A DNA stretch of 64,000 bases from Panacibacter microcysteis (GTDB lineage: Bacteria > Bacteroidota > Bacteroidia > Chitinophagales > Chitinophagaceae): NCBI RefSeq assembly GCF_015831355.1, contig NZ_JADWYR010000001.1, positions 124,001 through 188,000 of the forward strand, in the 5' to 3' direction. The position numbers were made by a program, and so were the translations under genes. Positions 18,181 through 26,144 of this stretch are shown here, in pieces (positions within the stretch are counted from its first letter, which is position 1; each line of letters starts with the position of its first letter). The notes under the pieces were generated by a model. That model did not search any database. It saw nothing but the letters and a program-made list of their open reading frames with translations, and was not told where the DNA came from.

Positions 18181-18207
18181 TTGTACAGAACTGAAAACCT
18201 AATTTTG
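18177..18207 (+). promoter_or_regulatory. Bacteroidetes-type promoter for yebC
   Basis: TTTG (18177-18180), 19 bases, then TAATTTTG (18200-18207) matches the -33/-7 consensus. It begins within the T-run of the preceding terminator. Transcription from here would give yebC a 5' UTR of about 280 bases that contains the whole composite repeat at 18241-18457. No closer match to the consensus was seen. Confidence 0.6.
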
Positions 18208-18240
18208 CCACCGCTCAAAATTTGAGTGGCAGATCTTTTG

Positions 18241-18457
18241 GAGCCCGGCAACAGTACATGTATGAAGCTGCTGTTGCGTCGCACTCTTGTACTGTATAAC
18301 ATAATGCAACACCTCCGGGTGTAACAGCGTTTACCTGTTCTGTTTAGGCTTTTGCTTATAAGCCGGTAAGAGATACGGAACGCTGCAGCCGCCATAAAAA
18401 CGGAACGCACAAGTGAGTGACACAACAGGCGATGCCAAAAGAACCAAAGTTGGAAAC
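18241..18457. repeat. Composite repeat: A and B units facing each other (about 217 bp)
   Basis: The left A unit is 18241-18292 (GAGCCCGGC ... exact A core 18273-18292). The right B unit on the minus strand is 18407-18457 (core 18407-18426 with GTAC changed to GTGC, then AGGCGATGCCA). The inner block TTTTTATGGCGGCTGCAGCG is at about 18381-18400. It fills most of the gap between the permease and yebC genes. Confidence 0.85.
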
Positions 18458-18493
18458 AAACAATTAAAGTAAAACCCACAACGAATATTTATT

Positions 18494-19216
18494 ATGGGAA
18501 GAATTTTTGAAGTTCGTAAAGCCACCATGTTTGCCCGCTGGGACAGGATGGCAAAACAGTTTACCCGCATAGGAAAAGAAATTGCCATTGCCGTAAAAGC
18601 CGGCGGACCAGACCCCAACACAAACCCTGCTTTGCGCCGCTGCTTCCAGAATGCGAAGAGTGTAAACATGCCGAAAGACCGCGTGGAAGCAGCTATAAAA
18701 CGTGCATCGGGCAAGGAAATGGATAACTACGAGGAGATACTTTATGAAGGTTACGGACCACATGGCGTAGCAATACTGGTAGAAACCGCCACCGATAACC
18801 ATGTACGGACGGTGGCCAATGTGAAAAGCCACTTCAACAAAGGCAACGGCGCACTTGGAAACAGTGGCAGCGTAAGCTTTCAGTTTAAAAAAATGGGTGT
18901 TTTTAAACTGAAGCCTGAAGGACTGAACATTGAAGAACTCGAATTTGAGCTGATAGACTTTGGACTGGAAGAAATGGGTGAAAGCGCCGATGATGAAGGT
19001 AATAACATTGTTGTATTACGGTGTGCTTTTACAGACTTTGGCAGGCTGCAGAAAGCCCTCGAAGACAAAGGCATTACGCCGCTGAGCTCGGAGCTGGAAT
19101 GGATTCCTTCTACAACAGTGCCGGTTACCGACGCACAGGCAGAAGACGTAAGTAAACTGATAGAAAGACTGGAGCAGGATGATGACGTAAGTAAGGTGTT
19201 TCATAATATGGGATAA
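18494..19216 (+). CDS. yebC: YebC/PmpR family DNA-binding regulatory protein
   Basis: Encodes 240 residues of the YebC/TACO1 family. The start [19 protein letters not shown] is a variant of the usual MAGHSKWANIKHRK, and [21 protein letters not shown] with [16 protein letters not shown] follow as expected. [19 protein letters not shown] is the central conserved block. Members act as transcription factors in some bacteria and as translation factors that relieve ribosome stalling in others. The long 5' region holds a composite repeat. A hairpin terminator follows the stop. Confidence 0.93.
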   Translation: MGRIFEVRKATMFARWDRMAKQFTRIGKEIAIAVKAGGPDPNTNPALRRCFQNAKSVNMPKDRVEAAIKRASGKEMDNYEEILYEGYGPHGVAILVETATDNHVRTVANVKSHFNKGNGALGNSGSVSFQFKKMGVFKLKPEGLNIEELEFELIDFGLEEMGESADDEGNNIVVLRCAFTDFGRLQKALEDKGITPLSSELEWIPSTTVPVTDAQAEDVSKLIERLEQDDDVSKVFHNMG

Positions 19217-19245
19217 CATACATTATATTTTAAATATTTGTGAAG

Positions 19246-19273
19246 AGGCTGATCTTTGGATCAGCCTTTTTTA
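19246..19273 (+). terminator. Terminator of yebC overlapping a promoter
   Basis: AGGCTGATC (19246-19254), loop TTTG, GATCAGCCT (19259-19267), then T-run. The TTTG of the loop (19255-19258) lies 22 bases before the TAATTTTG (19281-19288) of the next promoter. Confidence 0.85.
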
Positions 19274-19288
19274 TTTAGCCTAATTTTG
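19255..19288 (+). promoter_or_regulatory. Candidate promoter of the DCC-family gene
   Basis: TAATTTTG (19281-19288) is a perfect TAnnTTTG box. The next ATG is only 7 bases further on, so the transcript would be nearly leaderless. The -33 TTTG (19255-19258) sits in a terminator loop at a slightly long spacing of 22. Confidence 0.5.
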
Positions 19289-19295
19289 CCATCCA

Positions 19296-19703
19296 ATGAC
19301 GACTGGAGCAGGAAACCTTATTGTATTATTTGATGGCGTTTGCAATTACTGCAACGCCATGGTCAATTTCGCCATTCGCAACGACAGCAATGGAAGGCTG
19401 AAATTTTCACCGTTACAATCAGCAACAGGAACTGCATTGAGAAAACAGTATGCAATACCGGAAGAAACAGACAGCCTGGTATTTATTGAAAATGGCAAAG
19501 CCTATACCTATGCAGATGCTGCATTGCGCATTGCCGCTTACCTGGACTGGCCGGCAAAATCACTGTTTGCACTGCGCATTTTCCCTTCTTTTATAAGCAA
19601 CCCTTTGTACAAATGGATTGCTAAAAACAGGTATAAGTGGTTTGGTAAAAAAGATGCCTGTATGTTACCAACACCTGCAGTTAAACGACGCTTCCTGGAT
19701 TAA
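19296..19703 (+). CDS. Thiol-disulfide oxidoreductase DCC family (DUF393)
   Basis: Encodes 135 residues. The family motif DGVCNYCNAMV (residues 13-23) carries the paired cysteines C16 and C19, and FSPLQSATG and the basic C-terminal half (RYKWFGKKDACMLP) are typical. The family was named for DxxCxxC and is presumed to act in thiol-disulfide chemistry, though biochemical evidence is thin. The start at 19296 lies 7 bases downstream of a strong -7 box. Confidence 0.88.
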   Translation: MTTGAGNLIVLFDGVCNYCNAMVNFAIRNDSNGRLKFSPLQSATGTALRKQYAIPEETDSLVFIENGKAYTYADAALRIAAYLDWPAKSLFALRIFPSFISNPLYKWIAKNRYKWFGKKDACMLPTPAVKRRFLD

Positions 19704-19867
19704 ATACAATTTCTTTTTGACTGGCCCCAACACTTACGTATTGCCTTGCGTACTATAATGCGAACACCTTACACACAGCTCCCGGGAGTGTGCTAACCAG
19801 TTCCATACTAAATATTTTTTTCCTGTTACGGCCTGTGGCCGTATAGGGAGTGCATTACCTAAAACAA

Positions 19868-20428
19868 ATGAACATGCAATTGACGAAGGCGAAAAACATC
19901 AAAGGAATCATTGTACTTACACTGACTGTGACCGTTATTTTTATCGGCTGCTCTAAAGAAATTGGTAGCAAAAAAGAAGCTGATACTGCGCTTACAGCTT
20001 CACAAAGTGTGGCATCTGAACTTGTATCTGACACAGCCGTTGTAAAATTTTTCAGGTCAACATTTAGTTCGAGGGGCAGCCGAACAGATTTCAGGAACGA
20101 AGTGAGCGATACAACAGCGATCATCTCGCTTGACTATGTTATTGAAAAGAAATTTATACCTGCCGGCAGGAACAAAGTATTATTGAATTACGCAGACGGG
20201 GGGCTTACAAACAAAGGTTGGAAATATGAACTTACCATTGATCCAAAAACGGGTAATCTTACTCTTGCACCAAATGATGTAATGGCTGCCCAGATTGTAC
20301 CCGGATCTTTTAAAGTGCTTACAGTAACTTTTGACCGCTACACTTCTACCTTTAACTTTTTCACTGAAGCAAAAGAAGCCAGTAACAACATTGTACACCA
20401 GGTTTTTGAAATCGTGACCAGGCAATAA
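19868..20428 (+). CDS. Hypothetical lipoprotein
   Basis: Encodes 186 residues from ATG 19868 (MNMQLTKAKN). A GTG at 19850 or an ATG at 19874 are alternatives. A hydrophobic stretch ends in the lipobox FIGC followed by SKEIG, so export and lipid anchoring are expected. The mature part is polar and beta-rich, with no recognised domain. It converges with ispH; a shared bidirectional terminator lies between them. Confidence 0.65.
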   Translation: MNMQLTKAKNIKGIIVLTLTVTVIFIGCSKEIGSKKEADTALTASQSVASELVSDTAVVKFFRSTFSSRGSRTDFRNEVSDTTAIISLDYVIEKKFIPAGRNKVLLNYADGGLTNKGWKYELTIDPKTGNLTLAPNDVMAAQIVPGSFKVLTVTFDRYTSTFNFFTEAKEASNNIVHQVFEIVTRQ

Positions 20429-20446
20429 CAAGGGGTTTTTGATAAT

Positions 20447-20484
20447 AAAGAAAACTGCAATGGTTTACCGTTGCAGTTTTCTTT
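20447..20484. terminator. Bidirectional terminator between lipoprotein gene and ispH
   Basis: A perfect 14-bp inverted repeat AAAGAAAACTGCAA (20447-20460) / TTGCAGTTTTCTTT (20471-20484) with a 10-base loop. A and T runs on either side allow use from both strands. It touches the ispH stop codon. Confidence 0.85.
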
Positions 20485-21710
20485 TATATAAAACTTTCTG
20501 CAAGCTGACTAATGGAATTATTAACGGGATAAAATGATATTATTTTATCAATAACATCCTCCACAACAGCGTCCGGGCAACTTGCACCGCTTGTAATCAG
20601 CATTTTTACAGGCGTTGCAGAAGGCAAAAAACTTTTCACAGTTTTTTCTTCTTTTGTTACCCAATTGCAATGAATGATTTCGTCACGGGAAATTATTTTA
20701 TCAGCGTTGTTTATAAAGTACGTAGGCAGCCTTTGTTCGCAAAGCTCTACCAGGTGAGAAGTATTACTGCTGTTGTATCCACCCACTACAATTGCAAGAT
20801 CGGCAGGAGTTTCAAGCATGCCTGCTACTGCAGCCTGGTTATCATTCGTGGCGTAACATAATGTATCTCTTGTATCAGAAAAGCGCCCAGCTATTGTAAT
20901 CTCATCAAGGCCATAATACTTTTTAATAACATCTCTGAGGTATTCGGCAATAGCCTGTGTATCTGTAGCCAGTTGTGTTGTCTGGTTTACCACACCAATC
21001 CTCTCCAAATCCCGCATTACATCGAACCCTGCTGAATACCTTCCATTGAATTCGGTATAAAAATGTTCGGCGGGCTTTTCGCCGGTAATATACTTTGCCA
21101 GCTCTATAGTTTCACGCATGTCATTCACCACCACTGTGGGTGTATGAGATGATGCATGAGAAAAGGTTGCCCTTGTTTCTTCATGTTTTGGTTTGCCATG
21201 TACTACAATACTGTAACCTTTTTTAGCAATTTGCTCGCTGCGGTTCCAAACCTTTTCAACAAAAGGACAGGTGGTATTGTATTGCTCTGTCCTGATGCCT
21301 TTTTCATTCAACAGTTTTTCGATAGCCACCGTTGTACCAAATGCCGGAATGATCACCACATCGTCCGGCGTAAGACTGTCGAAAGGAATGATCTGTTTGC
21401 CATAAGTATCCTGCAAAAACTGAACACCGCGTGCAGTAAGGTCTGCATTCACCTGGGGATTGTGGATCATTTCACTCAGCAGGAATATTCTCTTGCCGGG
21501 ATTTTCATCAATCGTATTAAATGCAATTTCTATTGCATTCTCTACACCATAACAAAAACCAAAATGGCGGGCCAGGTATATCTGTACCGGGCCGAAATCG
21601 AGCAGTGTAGGCGTAAAGTCTTTTTTTAGTTTATCAGCCTGTTTCCGGTTGTTCTTAATAGCGCTCATTAAATCGCTGCGATATATATTAGGAACGTTGA
21701 ACTTCTTCAT
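20484..21710 (-). CDS. ispH: 4-hydroxy-3-methylbut-2-enyl diphosphate reductase
   Basis: Encodes 408 residues, longer than the roughly 310 of E. coli IspH because of an N-terminal extension and internal insertions typical of Bacteroidetes. The three iron-sulfur ligands are C53 (HFGFCYGV), the cysteine in NTTCPFVEKV, and C378 (SGASCPDAV). ARHFGFCYGVENAIE and AFGTT are further landmarks. The enzyme carries out the last step of the MEP pathway, making IPP and DMAPP. Start ATG 21708-21710 (MKKFNVPNIYRSDL) matches the family in this phylum. Confidence 0.95.
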   Translation of the reverse strand: MKKFNVPNIYRSDLMSAIKNNRKQADKLKKDFTPTLLDFGPVQIYLARHFGFCYGVENAIEIAFNTIDENPGKRIFLLSEMIHNPQVNADLTARGVQFLQDTYGKQIIPFDSLTPDDVVIIPAFGTTVAIEKLLNEKGIRTEQYNTTCPFVEKVWNRSEQIAKKGYSIVVHGKPKHEETRATFSHASSHTPTVVVNDMRETIELAKYITGEKPAEHFYTEFNGRYSAGFDVMRDLERIGVVNQTTQLATDTQAIAEYLRDVIKKYYGLDEITIAGRFSDTRDTLCYATNDNQAAVAGMLETPADLAIVVGGYNSSNTSHLVELCEQRLPTYFINNADKIISRDEIIHCNWVTKEEKTVKSFLPSATPVKMLITSGASCPDAVVEDVIDKIISFYPVNNSISQLAESFI

Positions 21711-21852
21711 TTGGCTGCGAAGTTAATAAAGTTGGTTTAAAGCCTGTTTTTACTAAAACAAGATTAACGCATGCCATCATTAGTAAAACAGGCAGTTGTA
21801 ACAACGTTTGCTGCCACACATATAAAGTGCAGTCAATAAACCCAAAATAAAA

Positions 21853-21870
21853 AAAGGCCTTCCGGCCTTT
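21853..21870. terminator. Palindromic terminator of the minus-strand 58-residue gene
   Basis: AAAGGCCTTCCGGCCTTT (21853-21870) folds into a compact hairpin flanked by A-runs on the left and T-runs on the right. It lies immediately after the stop of the minus-strand small gene. Confidence 0.7.
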
Positions 21871-22045
21871 AATTTTTTTTGTTTTCGTGGTGATGCGCTT
21901 TTTCGTTGTGCGTAACCTTGCCTTTATTGATCTCAAACTCCTCGTTTTTCCTGCTGTCCAGGTTATCTCTTACGTCTGGTTTTGGAACATTCGATTTCAT
22001 GGGCTTTTCCATAGCCTTCTTTTGCGTGTGTGTTGATGATTTCAT
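21869..22045 (-). CDS. Small hydrophilic protein, 58 residues
   Basis: Frame from ATG 22043-22045 to TAA 21869-21871. The product is very polar: it begins MKSSTHTQKK, continues with NVPKPDVRDNLDSRKN, and ends with a histidine-rich tail (EKAHHHENKKN). No signal or membrane segment is seen. It starts 17 bases after the stop of the H1-like protein gene on the same strand and is followed at once by a terminator, so the gene is plausible although short. Function unknown. Confidence 0.55.
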   Translation of the reverse strand: MKSSTHTQKKAMEKPMKSNVPKPDVRDNLDSRKNEEFEINKGKVTHNEKAHHHENKKN

Positions 22046-22062
22046 ATGTCAGCATTTGTTGT

Positions 22063-22410
22063 TTATTTTTTACCGGCAGATTTCTTTGCCGTTTTGGTAG
22101 CCGCTTTCTTTGGTGTGGTTTTTTTTGCAGATTTTTTCATTGCTGCCTTTTTTGTTGCTGCTTTACCGGCAGCTTTTTTCGGAGCCGCCTTCTTAGCCGC
22201 TTTTTTGGGCGCTGCTTTTGTTGCACTCTTTTTAGAAGAAGCTTTTTTAGGCACTTTCGCACCCTCTTCTCTTGCTTCAGACAAGCCTATTGCAATTGCC
22301 TGTTTGGGGTCTGTCACTTTCTTGCCACTACCACTTTTCAATGTTCCTTCTTTCATTTCTTCCATTGCACGCTTAACCTTTGCCTGCGACTTCTTAGCAT
22401 ACTTTGCCAT
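22063..22410 (-). CDS. DUF6496 protein with histone H1-like lysine/alanine tail
   Basis: Encodes 115 residues. Residues 1-50 (MAKYAKKSQAKVKRAMEEMK, then DPKQAIAIGLSEAREEG) are the DUF6496 module. Residues about 55-115 are a low-complexity tail of KKAAPKK/KKSAKK repeats like eukaryotic H1 and bacterial Hc1-type proteins. The tail suggests nonspecific nucleic acid binding, perhaps chromosome compaction; this is inference from composition. It lies between the HD protein and the 58-residue gene on the same strand. Confidence 0.85.
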   Translation of the reverse strand: MAKYAKKSQAKVKRAMEEMKEGTLKSGSGKKVTDPKQAIAIGLSEAREEGAKVPKKASSKKSATKAAPKKAAKKAAPKKAAGKAATKKAAMKKSAKKTTPKKAATKTAKKSAGKK

Positions 22411-22518
22411 AAATAATGTTTTGAATTAATGGATTAAGTTATCACAGCAAAAGCAGCAAATAGATTGCCAACAACATAACAATACCAAATATGCGCTACA
22501 GCAGTTGTTTTGTGTAAT

Positions 22519-23121
22519 TTATTGCACAGCAGGCTGATGCGCGATAATAAACATAATCAGTTCATCCTGCTGTAAACCGGCACGTGCACAGGCATCATTG
22601 ATGTCATCTCTTGAAACATTTGCGGCAAAAGATTTTTCTTTTAAGCGCTTCTTTACACCTTTCAGATCCATACCCTCATACCCTGCTGGCCGCATCAGCG
22701 AATATGCATGTACCAGCCCGCTTAATTCATCAAATGCATACAACATTTTGTCCATCCTGGTTTCAGGCTGCACACCAAAATGCAAGGGCCCGTGAGACGC
22801 AATGGCCCGGATTATTTCCGGGTCAATATCTCTTGTTTCAAGCTCTTCAATAATCTTCCTGCAATGTTGCGCAGGCCACTGGTCCCAGTCTGCATCATGT
22901 AGTAACCCTGCTAATTCCCAGCGCCATTGATCCTCTTCGCCCAGGTGTTCCTGCTCTGCTGCCCAGCATTTCATTAAGTGCCCAACCTGCTTCATGTGTA
23001 ACTGCAATTTGGCATTCAACACCCACGTAGTAAAAAGTTCATTTGCTTCCTGCTCAGAAAGAACATTGCCTTTATTCTTTGTATCTCCAAAAGTTGTTCT
23101 GTTGAGTAGTAACGATGACAT
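22519..23121 (-). CDS. HD domain-containing phosphohydrolase-like protein
   Basis: Encodes 200 residues. The HD motif is in LAGLLHDADWDQWP (about residues 81-94), with an upstream histidine in KQVGHLMKCW and a later H in AIASHGPLH. These fit a small metal-dependent HD hydrolase of the kind often annotated as HDIG or predicted hydrolase. The substrate is unknown. A TATGTTTG box on the minus strand (23136-23143) lies 14 bases upstream of the start and could be its -7 element. It is divergent from the GH5 gene. Confidence 0.8.
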   Translation of the reverse strand: MSSLLLNRTTFGDTKNKGNVLSEQEANELFTTWVLNAKLQLHMKQVGHLMKCWAAEQEHLGEEDQWRWELAGLLHDADWDQWPAQHCRKIIEELETRDIDPEIIRAIASHGPLHFGVQPETRMDKMLYAFDELSGLVHAYSLMRPAGYEGMDLKGVKKRLKEKSFAANVSRDDINDACARAGLQQDELIMFIIAHQPAVQ

Positions 23122-23161
23122 GCACTAATTTTTTACAAACATAAACATTGTAAGTATAGGT

Positions 23162-23213
23162 GTATTTAGCTGCAGTACATGTATGAAGCTTTTGTTGTGT
23201 CACTCACTTGTAC
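23162..23213 (+). repeat. Dispersed 52-bp unit, type B core with mixed middle
   Basis: Starts GTATTTAGCTGC, with a middle (CAGTACATGTATGAAGCTT) nearly the same as in the A unit at 18241, but ends with the exact B core (23194-23213). It lies in the divergent gap 48 bases before the GH5 start. Confidence 0.85.
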
Positions 23214-23261
23214 TGCATATCTTTATTCAGCTTTGAGCACGTTCAAAATCTATATTGCTGT

Positions 23262-24482
23262 ATGAAATTTATACCTGCACTTTTCCTGCTGCTGTTGTGT
23301 ACCACAACTAATGTTGGCGCACAAAAATTTATTGGAACCAACGGCAAAGACATTATCGGCCTTGATGGCAAACCCCTGCTGCTAAAAGGCACCAACCTCG
23401 GCAACTGGCTGGTACCGGAAGGTTACATGTTTAAATTTAACAATGCCAGCTCGCCAAGGCTCATCAATCAAACATTTGTAGAACTCGTAGGGCCTGATGC
23501 AACGAAAGCCTTTTGGAAAAAATATCTTGATGTTTACATTACGCAGGAAGATATTCACTACCTGAAAAGTATTGGCATGAATTCCATTCGCGTACCATTC
23601 AATTACCGCCTGTTCACGAATGAGAATTATATGGGTGTAAATGATTCAACGCTCGGTTTTAAAATGCTTGACCGTGTAATAAAGTGGTGTAAAGCAGAAA
23701 ACCTGTATGTATTGCTGGATATGCACTGCGCACCCGGCGGGCAAACAGGAGATAATATAGATGACAGTTATGGCTATCCTTATATTTTTGAAAACGAAGG
23801 CAGCCAGCAGCTATGCATAGATATCTGGAAACGTATTGCAACACATTACGCCAAAGAATCGGTAATACTGGGTTATGACCTGCTAAATGAACCAATTGCA
23901 CACTACTTCGATAAAGACAAACTAAACCCGCTGCTGGAGCCTTTATACAAACGTATAACCGCTGCCATAAGAACTGTTGACAAAAACCACCTGGTCTTTA
24001 TTGGCGGTGCACAATGGAATTCCAATTTCAAACCGTTTGGTGCCCCTTTCGATGATAAACTTGTTTACACCTTTCACAAATACTGGACTGCGACCACCGC
24101 AGACGTTATACAGGAGTACATTGATTTCAGCAGTAAGTACAATGTGCCGCTGTATTGCGGAGAAACAGGCGAAAACGATGATGCCTGGGTTGAAGCTTTC
24201 AGGAAAACAATGGACGCTCATAACATCAGCTGGCATTACTGGCCCTATAAAAAGCTTGATAATACCAGGGGCATTGTTACTTTTCAGGTTCCTCAATATT
24301 ATGAGCAGGTAATGCAATATGCAGATACGGCAAAAAAGAATTTTGAAGAGGTAAGAAAACTAAGGCCTGCCAACACAGCAGAAATCATTCAGGCATTGGA
24401 TGGCTTTCTGAAAAATTGTGCTTTTAAAAATTGCACACCAAATAATGGCTATATCAAGGCACTGGGTTTTAAAGCTGAGTAA
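23262..24482 (+). CDS. Glycoside hydrolase family 5 (cellulase-like), secreted
   Basis: Encodes 406 residues from ATG 23262 (MKFIPALFLLLLCTTTNVGAQ, a signal peptide). The TIM-barrel has the GH5 hallmarks: KGTNLGNWLVPEG near the start, GMNSIRVPFNYR, the acid/base E210 in DLLNEPIA, and the nucleophile E301 in YCGETGEN. Aromatic residues WHYWPYK follow. GH5 enzymes cleave beta-1,4 or beta-1,3 glucans or mannans; the exact substrate is unclear, and the layout with GNWL and an exo-1,3-glucanase-like start could mean beta-glucosidase or exo-glucanase activity. The stop is 3 bases from the stop of the converging thioesterase gene. Confidence 0.9.
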   Translation: MKFIPALFLLLLCTTTNVGAQKFIGTNGKDIIGLDGKPLLLKGTNLGNWLVPEGYMFKFNNASSPRLINQTFVELVGPDATKAFWKKYLDVYITQEDIHYLKSIGMNSIRVPFNYRLFTNENYMGVNDSTLGFKMLDRVIKWCKAENLYVLLDMHCAPGGQTGDNIDDSYGYPYIFENEGSQQLCIDIWKRIATHYAKESVILGYDLLNEPIAHYFDKDKLNPLLEPLYKRITAAIRTVDKNHLVFIGGAQWNSNFKPFGAPFDDKLVYTFHKYWTATTADVIQEYIDFSSKYNVPLYCGETGENDDAWVEAFRKTMDAHNISWHYWPYKKLDNTRGIVTFQVPQYYEQVMQYADTAKKNFEEVRKLRPANTAEIIQALDGFLKNCAFKNCTPNNGYIKALGFKAE

Positions 24483-24485
24483 AAT

Positions 24486-24926
24486 CTATGCAGTCAACGC
24501 CTGCAACTTTTCTTGTGCAGCGCCCGGTAGCAATGCAATTTTTCGTTTGGCATAATCGAAGCAGAGCATACCTGTCTTGGCTTTTGCCGCCAGCGCGTAA
24601 CCGCCCGGCTGGTTAACTTCTATTTTGTAAAAAAGATCGAAGCCGTATTTGTCGAAACCCGCAGCTACAACGGATATCTTAATATCATCACCTTGTACCA
24701 ATTCTTTCTTGTACTCGATTGCAGCATCTGCCATAATAAGACCTGCTCCTTCGAATGAAACTTCGCCATAGCCATGGCGCTTCAGGTATTCGTGACGTGC
24801 TTCATGCAGCAGTGAAAGAAAAGTATCATTACCAACATGCCCGCCAAAATTGAGGTCTGTTATGCGTATACGCAATTCTACTGAAAAACTGAAAACATCG
24901 GGAAGGTTTACTTTTACTCGTTCCAT
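24486..24926 (-). CDS. Acyl-CoA thioesterase, 4HBT hotdog family
   Basis: Encodes 146 residues. The YbgC/4HBT pattern is visible: ITDLNFGGHVGNDTFLSLLHEARHEYL (about residues 22-48), where the usual catalytic D sits in the TDLNFGGHV segment. It hydrolyses acyl-CoA thioesters; the substrate is unknown. The start overlaps the 3' end of rdgB by 13 bases, indicating translational coupling in a DinB-rdgB-thioesterase operon. Confidence 0.85.
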   Translation of the reverse strand: MERVKVNLPDVFSFSVELRIRITDLNFGGHVGNDTFLSLLHEARHEYLKRHGYGEVSFEGAGLIMADAAIEYKKELVQGDDIKISVVAAGFDKYGFDLFYKIEVNQPGGYALAAKAKTGMLCFDYAKRKIALLPGAAQEKLQALTA

Positions 24927-25513
24927 GCTGGTTGTTTTTGAAGAAAAGCAATCAATTGATCCGTTGCTTTTCTTCTATGGCTGTAAATATTCTTTTCGTC
25001 GATGGTCATTTCAGCAAATGTTTTGTCAGCACCGTCGGGTATGAACACCGGATCGTAGCCGAAACCTTTGTTTCCTTTTTGATCTCGGATAATAACACCA
25101 TTACATATGCCTTCAAAAAGATATTCTGTGTTGTTCCATATTAAAGAGATTACCGTTCTAAACCTTGCTGTATGGTCTGTTTTGTTTTGCAGCTTACGCA
25201 ACAACTTGTCTATATTGGCCTGAAAATCTCTTCCTTCACCTGCATACCTTGCACTTTTTACCCCGGGCTCTCCATTGAGCGCCGCTGTTTCAAGACCGGT
25301 ATCTTCACTAAAGCAATGTAGCTTTGTAAGCTGGTATATCGTGGTTGACTTTTCTGTGGCGTTTGCTTCAAGGGTATCATGCGGCTCGGGAATATCTATA
25401 TCTATTCCTGCCTCTTTCATTGTAATAACCCGGAATTTTTCCCCGATCACTTTTCTTATCTCTGCCACTTTATGATCGTTGTTCGTTGCAAAAATGATTG
25501 TTCGTTGCTCCAT
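24914..25513 (-). CDS. rdgB: Non-canonical purine NTP pyrophosphatase (RdgB/HAM1)
   Basis: Encodes 199 residues from ATG 25511-25513 (MEQRTIIFATNNDHKVAEIR). The signature FATNNDHK, the SEDTGLETAALNGEPGVKSARYAGE block and GFGYDPVFIPDG are all present. The enzyme hydrolyses ITP, dITP and XTP to monophosphates, keeping them out of DNA and RNA. An upstream in-frame start at 25543 would overlap the DinB gene and is less likely. The 3' end overlaps the thioesterase start. Confidence 0.95.
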   Translation of the reverse strand: MEQRTIIFATNNDHKVAEIRKVIGEKFRVITMKEAGIDIDIPEPHDTLEANATEKSTTIYQLTKLHCFSEDTGLETAALNGEPGVKSARYAGEGRDFQANIDKLLRKLQNKTDHTARFRTVISLIWNNTEYLFEGICNGVIIRDQKGNKGFGYDPVFIPDGADKTFAEMTIDEKNIYSHRRKATDQLIAFLQKQPAWNE

Positions 25514-25533
25514 AATAGTGTTTATAACTGCTA

Positions 25534-26001
25534 TTAATCCCAAATAAAAGGCCTGTCAATTTTCATGGCTCTCAGGTAAGAAAGAAACTGCCCTGCATGT
25601 ACAGATTCGTGGTAAGCAATTCTTAGCAGGTAATCAGCCAGGTTTTTTTCTGCACCATTGCCCGGATGTATGATGGTGGTTGCTGACAATTGCTCTTCTG
25701 AAAAACTGTTTACACTCCTCAGAAAAGTTTCACGGTAAGGCTGGGCAAATATTATCTCATCCTGTACACTTATAAAATCTCTGCCATCCCATGGTGTCTT
25801 GTAGTTGGTCATATCACCTTTGTTGATGATAATGTTCCAGCCGTAATCTGCCTGCAATACATGGCGAACCAGTTCAATTGCGCTCATGGCAGCATCATCC
25901 GGTTTCCAGTAATTGCAGGCTTCGGGCAAGCCATTCCACAGCATGATACTACGGCGTCTTACTTCTTCAAAATTTCTAAGTATTAATGCTTTCTTTTCCA
26001 T
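25534..26001 (-). CDS. DinB family protein
   Basis: Encodes 155 residues of the DinB/YfiT-like four-helix bundle family. Metal-binding histidines are probable in LVRHVLQADYGWN and in the C-terminal AYHESVHAGQF. The family includes thiol S-transferases and stress-induced proteins, but most members are uncharacterised. It is 20 bases upstream of rdgB on the same strand. A second, distinct DinB-like protein is encoded at 42562-43065. Confidence 0.8.
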   Translation of the reverse strand: MEKKALILRNFEEVRRRSIMLWNGLPEACNYWKPDDAAMSAIELVRHVLQADYGWNIIINKGDMTNYKTPWDGRDFISVQDEIIFAQPYRETFLRSVNSFSEEQLSATTIIHPGNGAEKNLADYLLRIAYHESVHAGQFLSYLRAMKIDRPFIWD

Positions 26002-26084
26002 AGAAGGCAGGCTATAATTTTAAAGACAAGGTCTATATATTGTTACGATCAGATCTTCGTGTTTGCTCAATAAAGTTTCCGGCA

Positions 26085-26136
26085 GTACAAGAGTGCGACG
26101 CAACAAAAGCTTAATGCCTGCACTGCAGCCCGGCTC
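26085..26136 (-). repeat. Dispersed 52-bp unit, type A
   Basis: Minus strand: starts GAGCCGGGCTGC (26136), middle with GCATTAAGCTTTT, exact A core at 26085-26104. It lies 9 bases beyond the stop of the following minus-strand gene. Confidence 0.88.
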
Positions 26137-26144
26137 CAAAAGAT

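Noticed and set aside
20484-21710. Long ispH as an abnormal fusion
   Set aside because: The 408-residue form with an N-terminal extension is usual for this phylum.
24486-25513. 13-base overlap of rdgB and the thioesterase gene as a frameshifted fusion
   Set aside because: Both proteins are complete and of normal family length; this is ordinary translational coupling.
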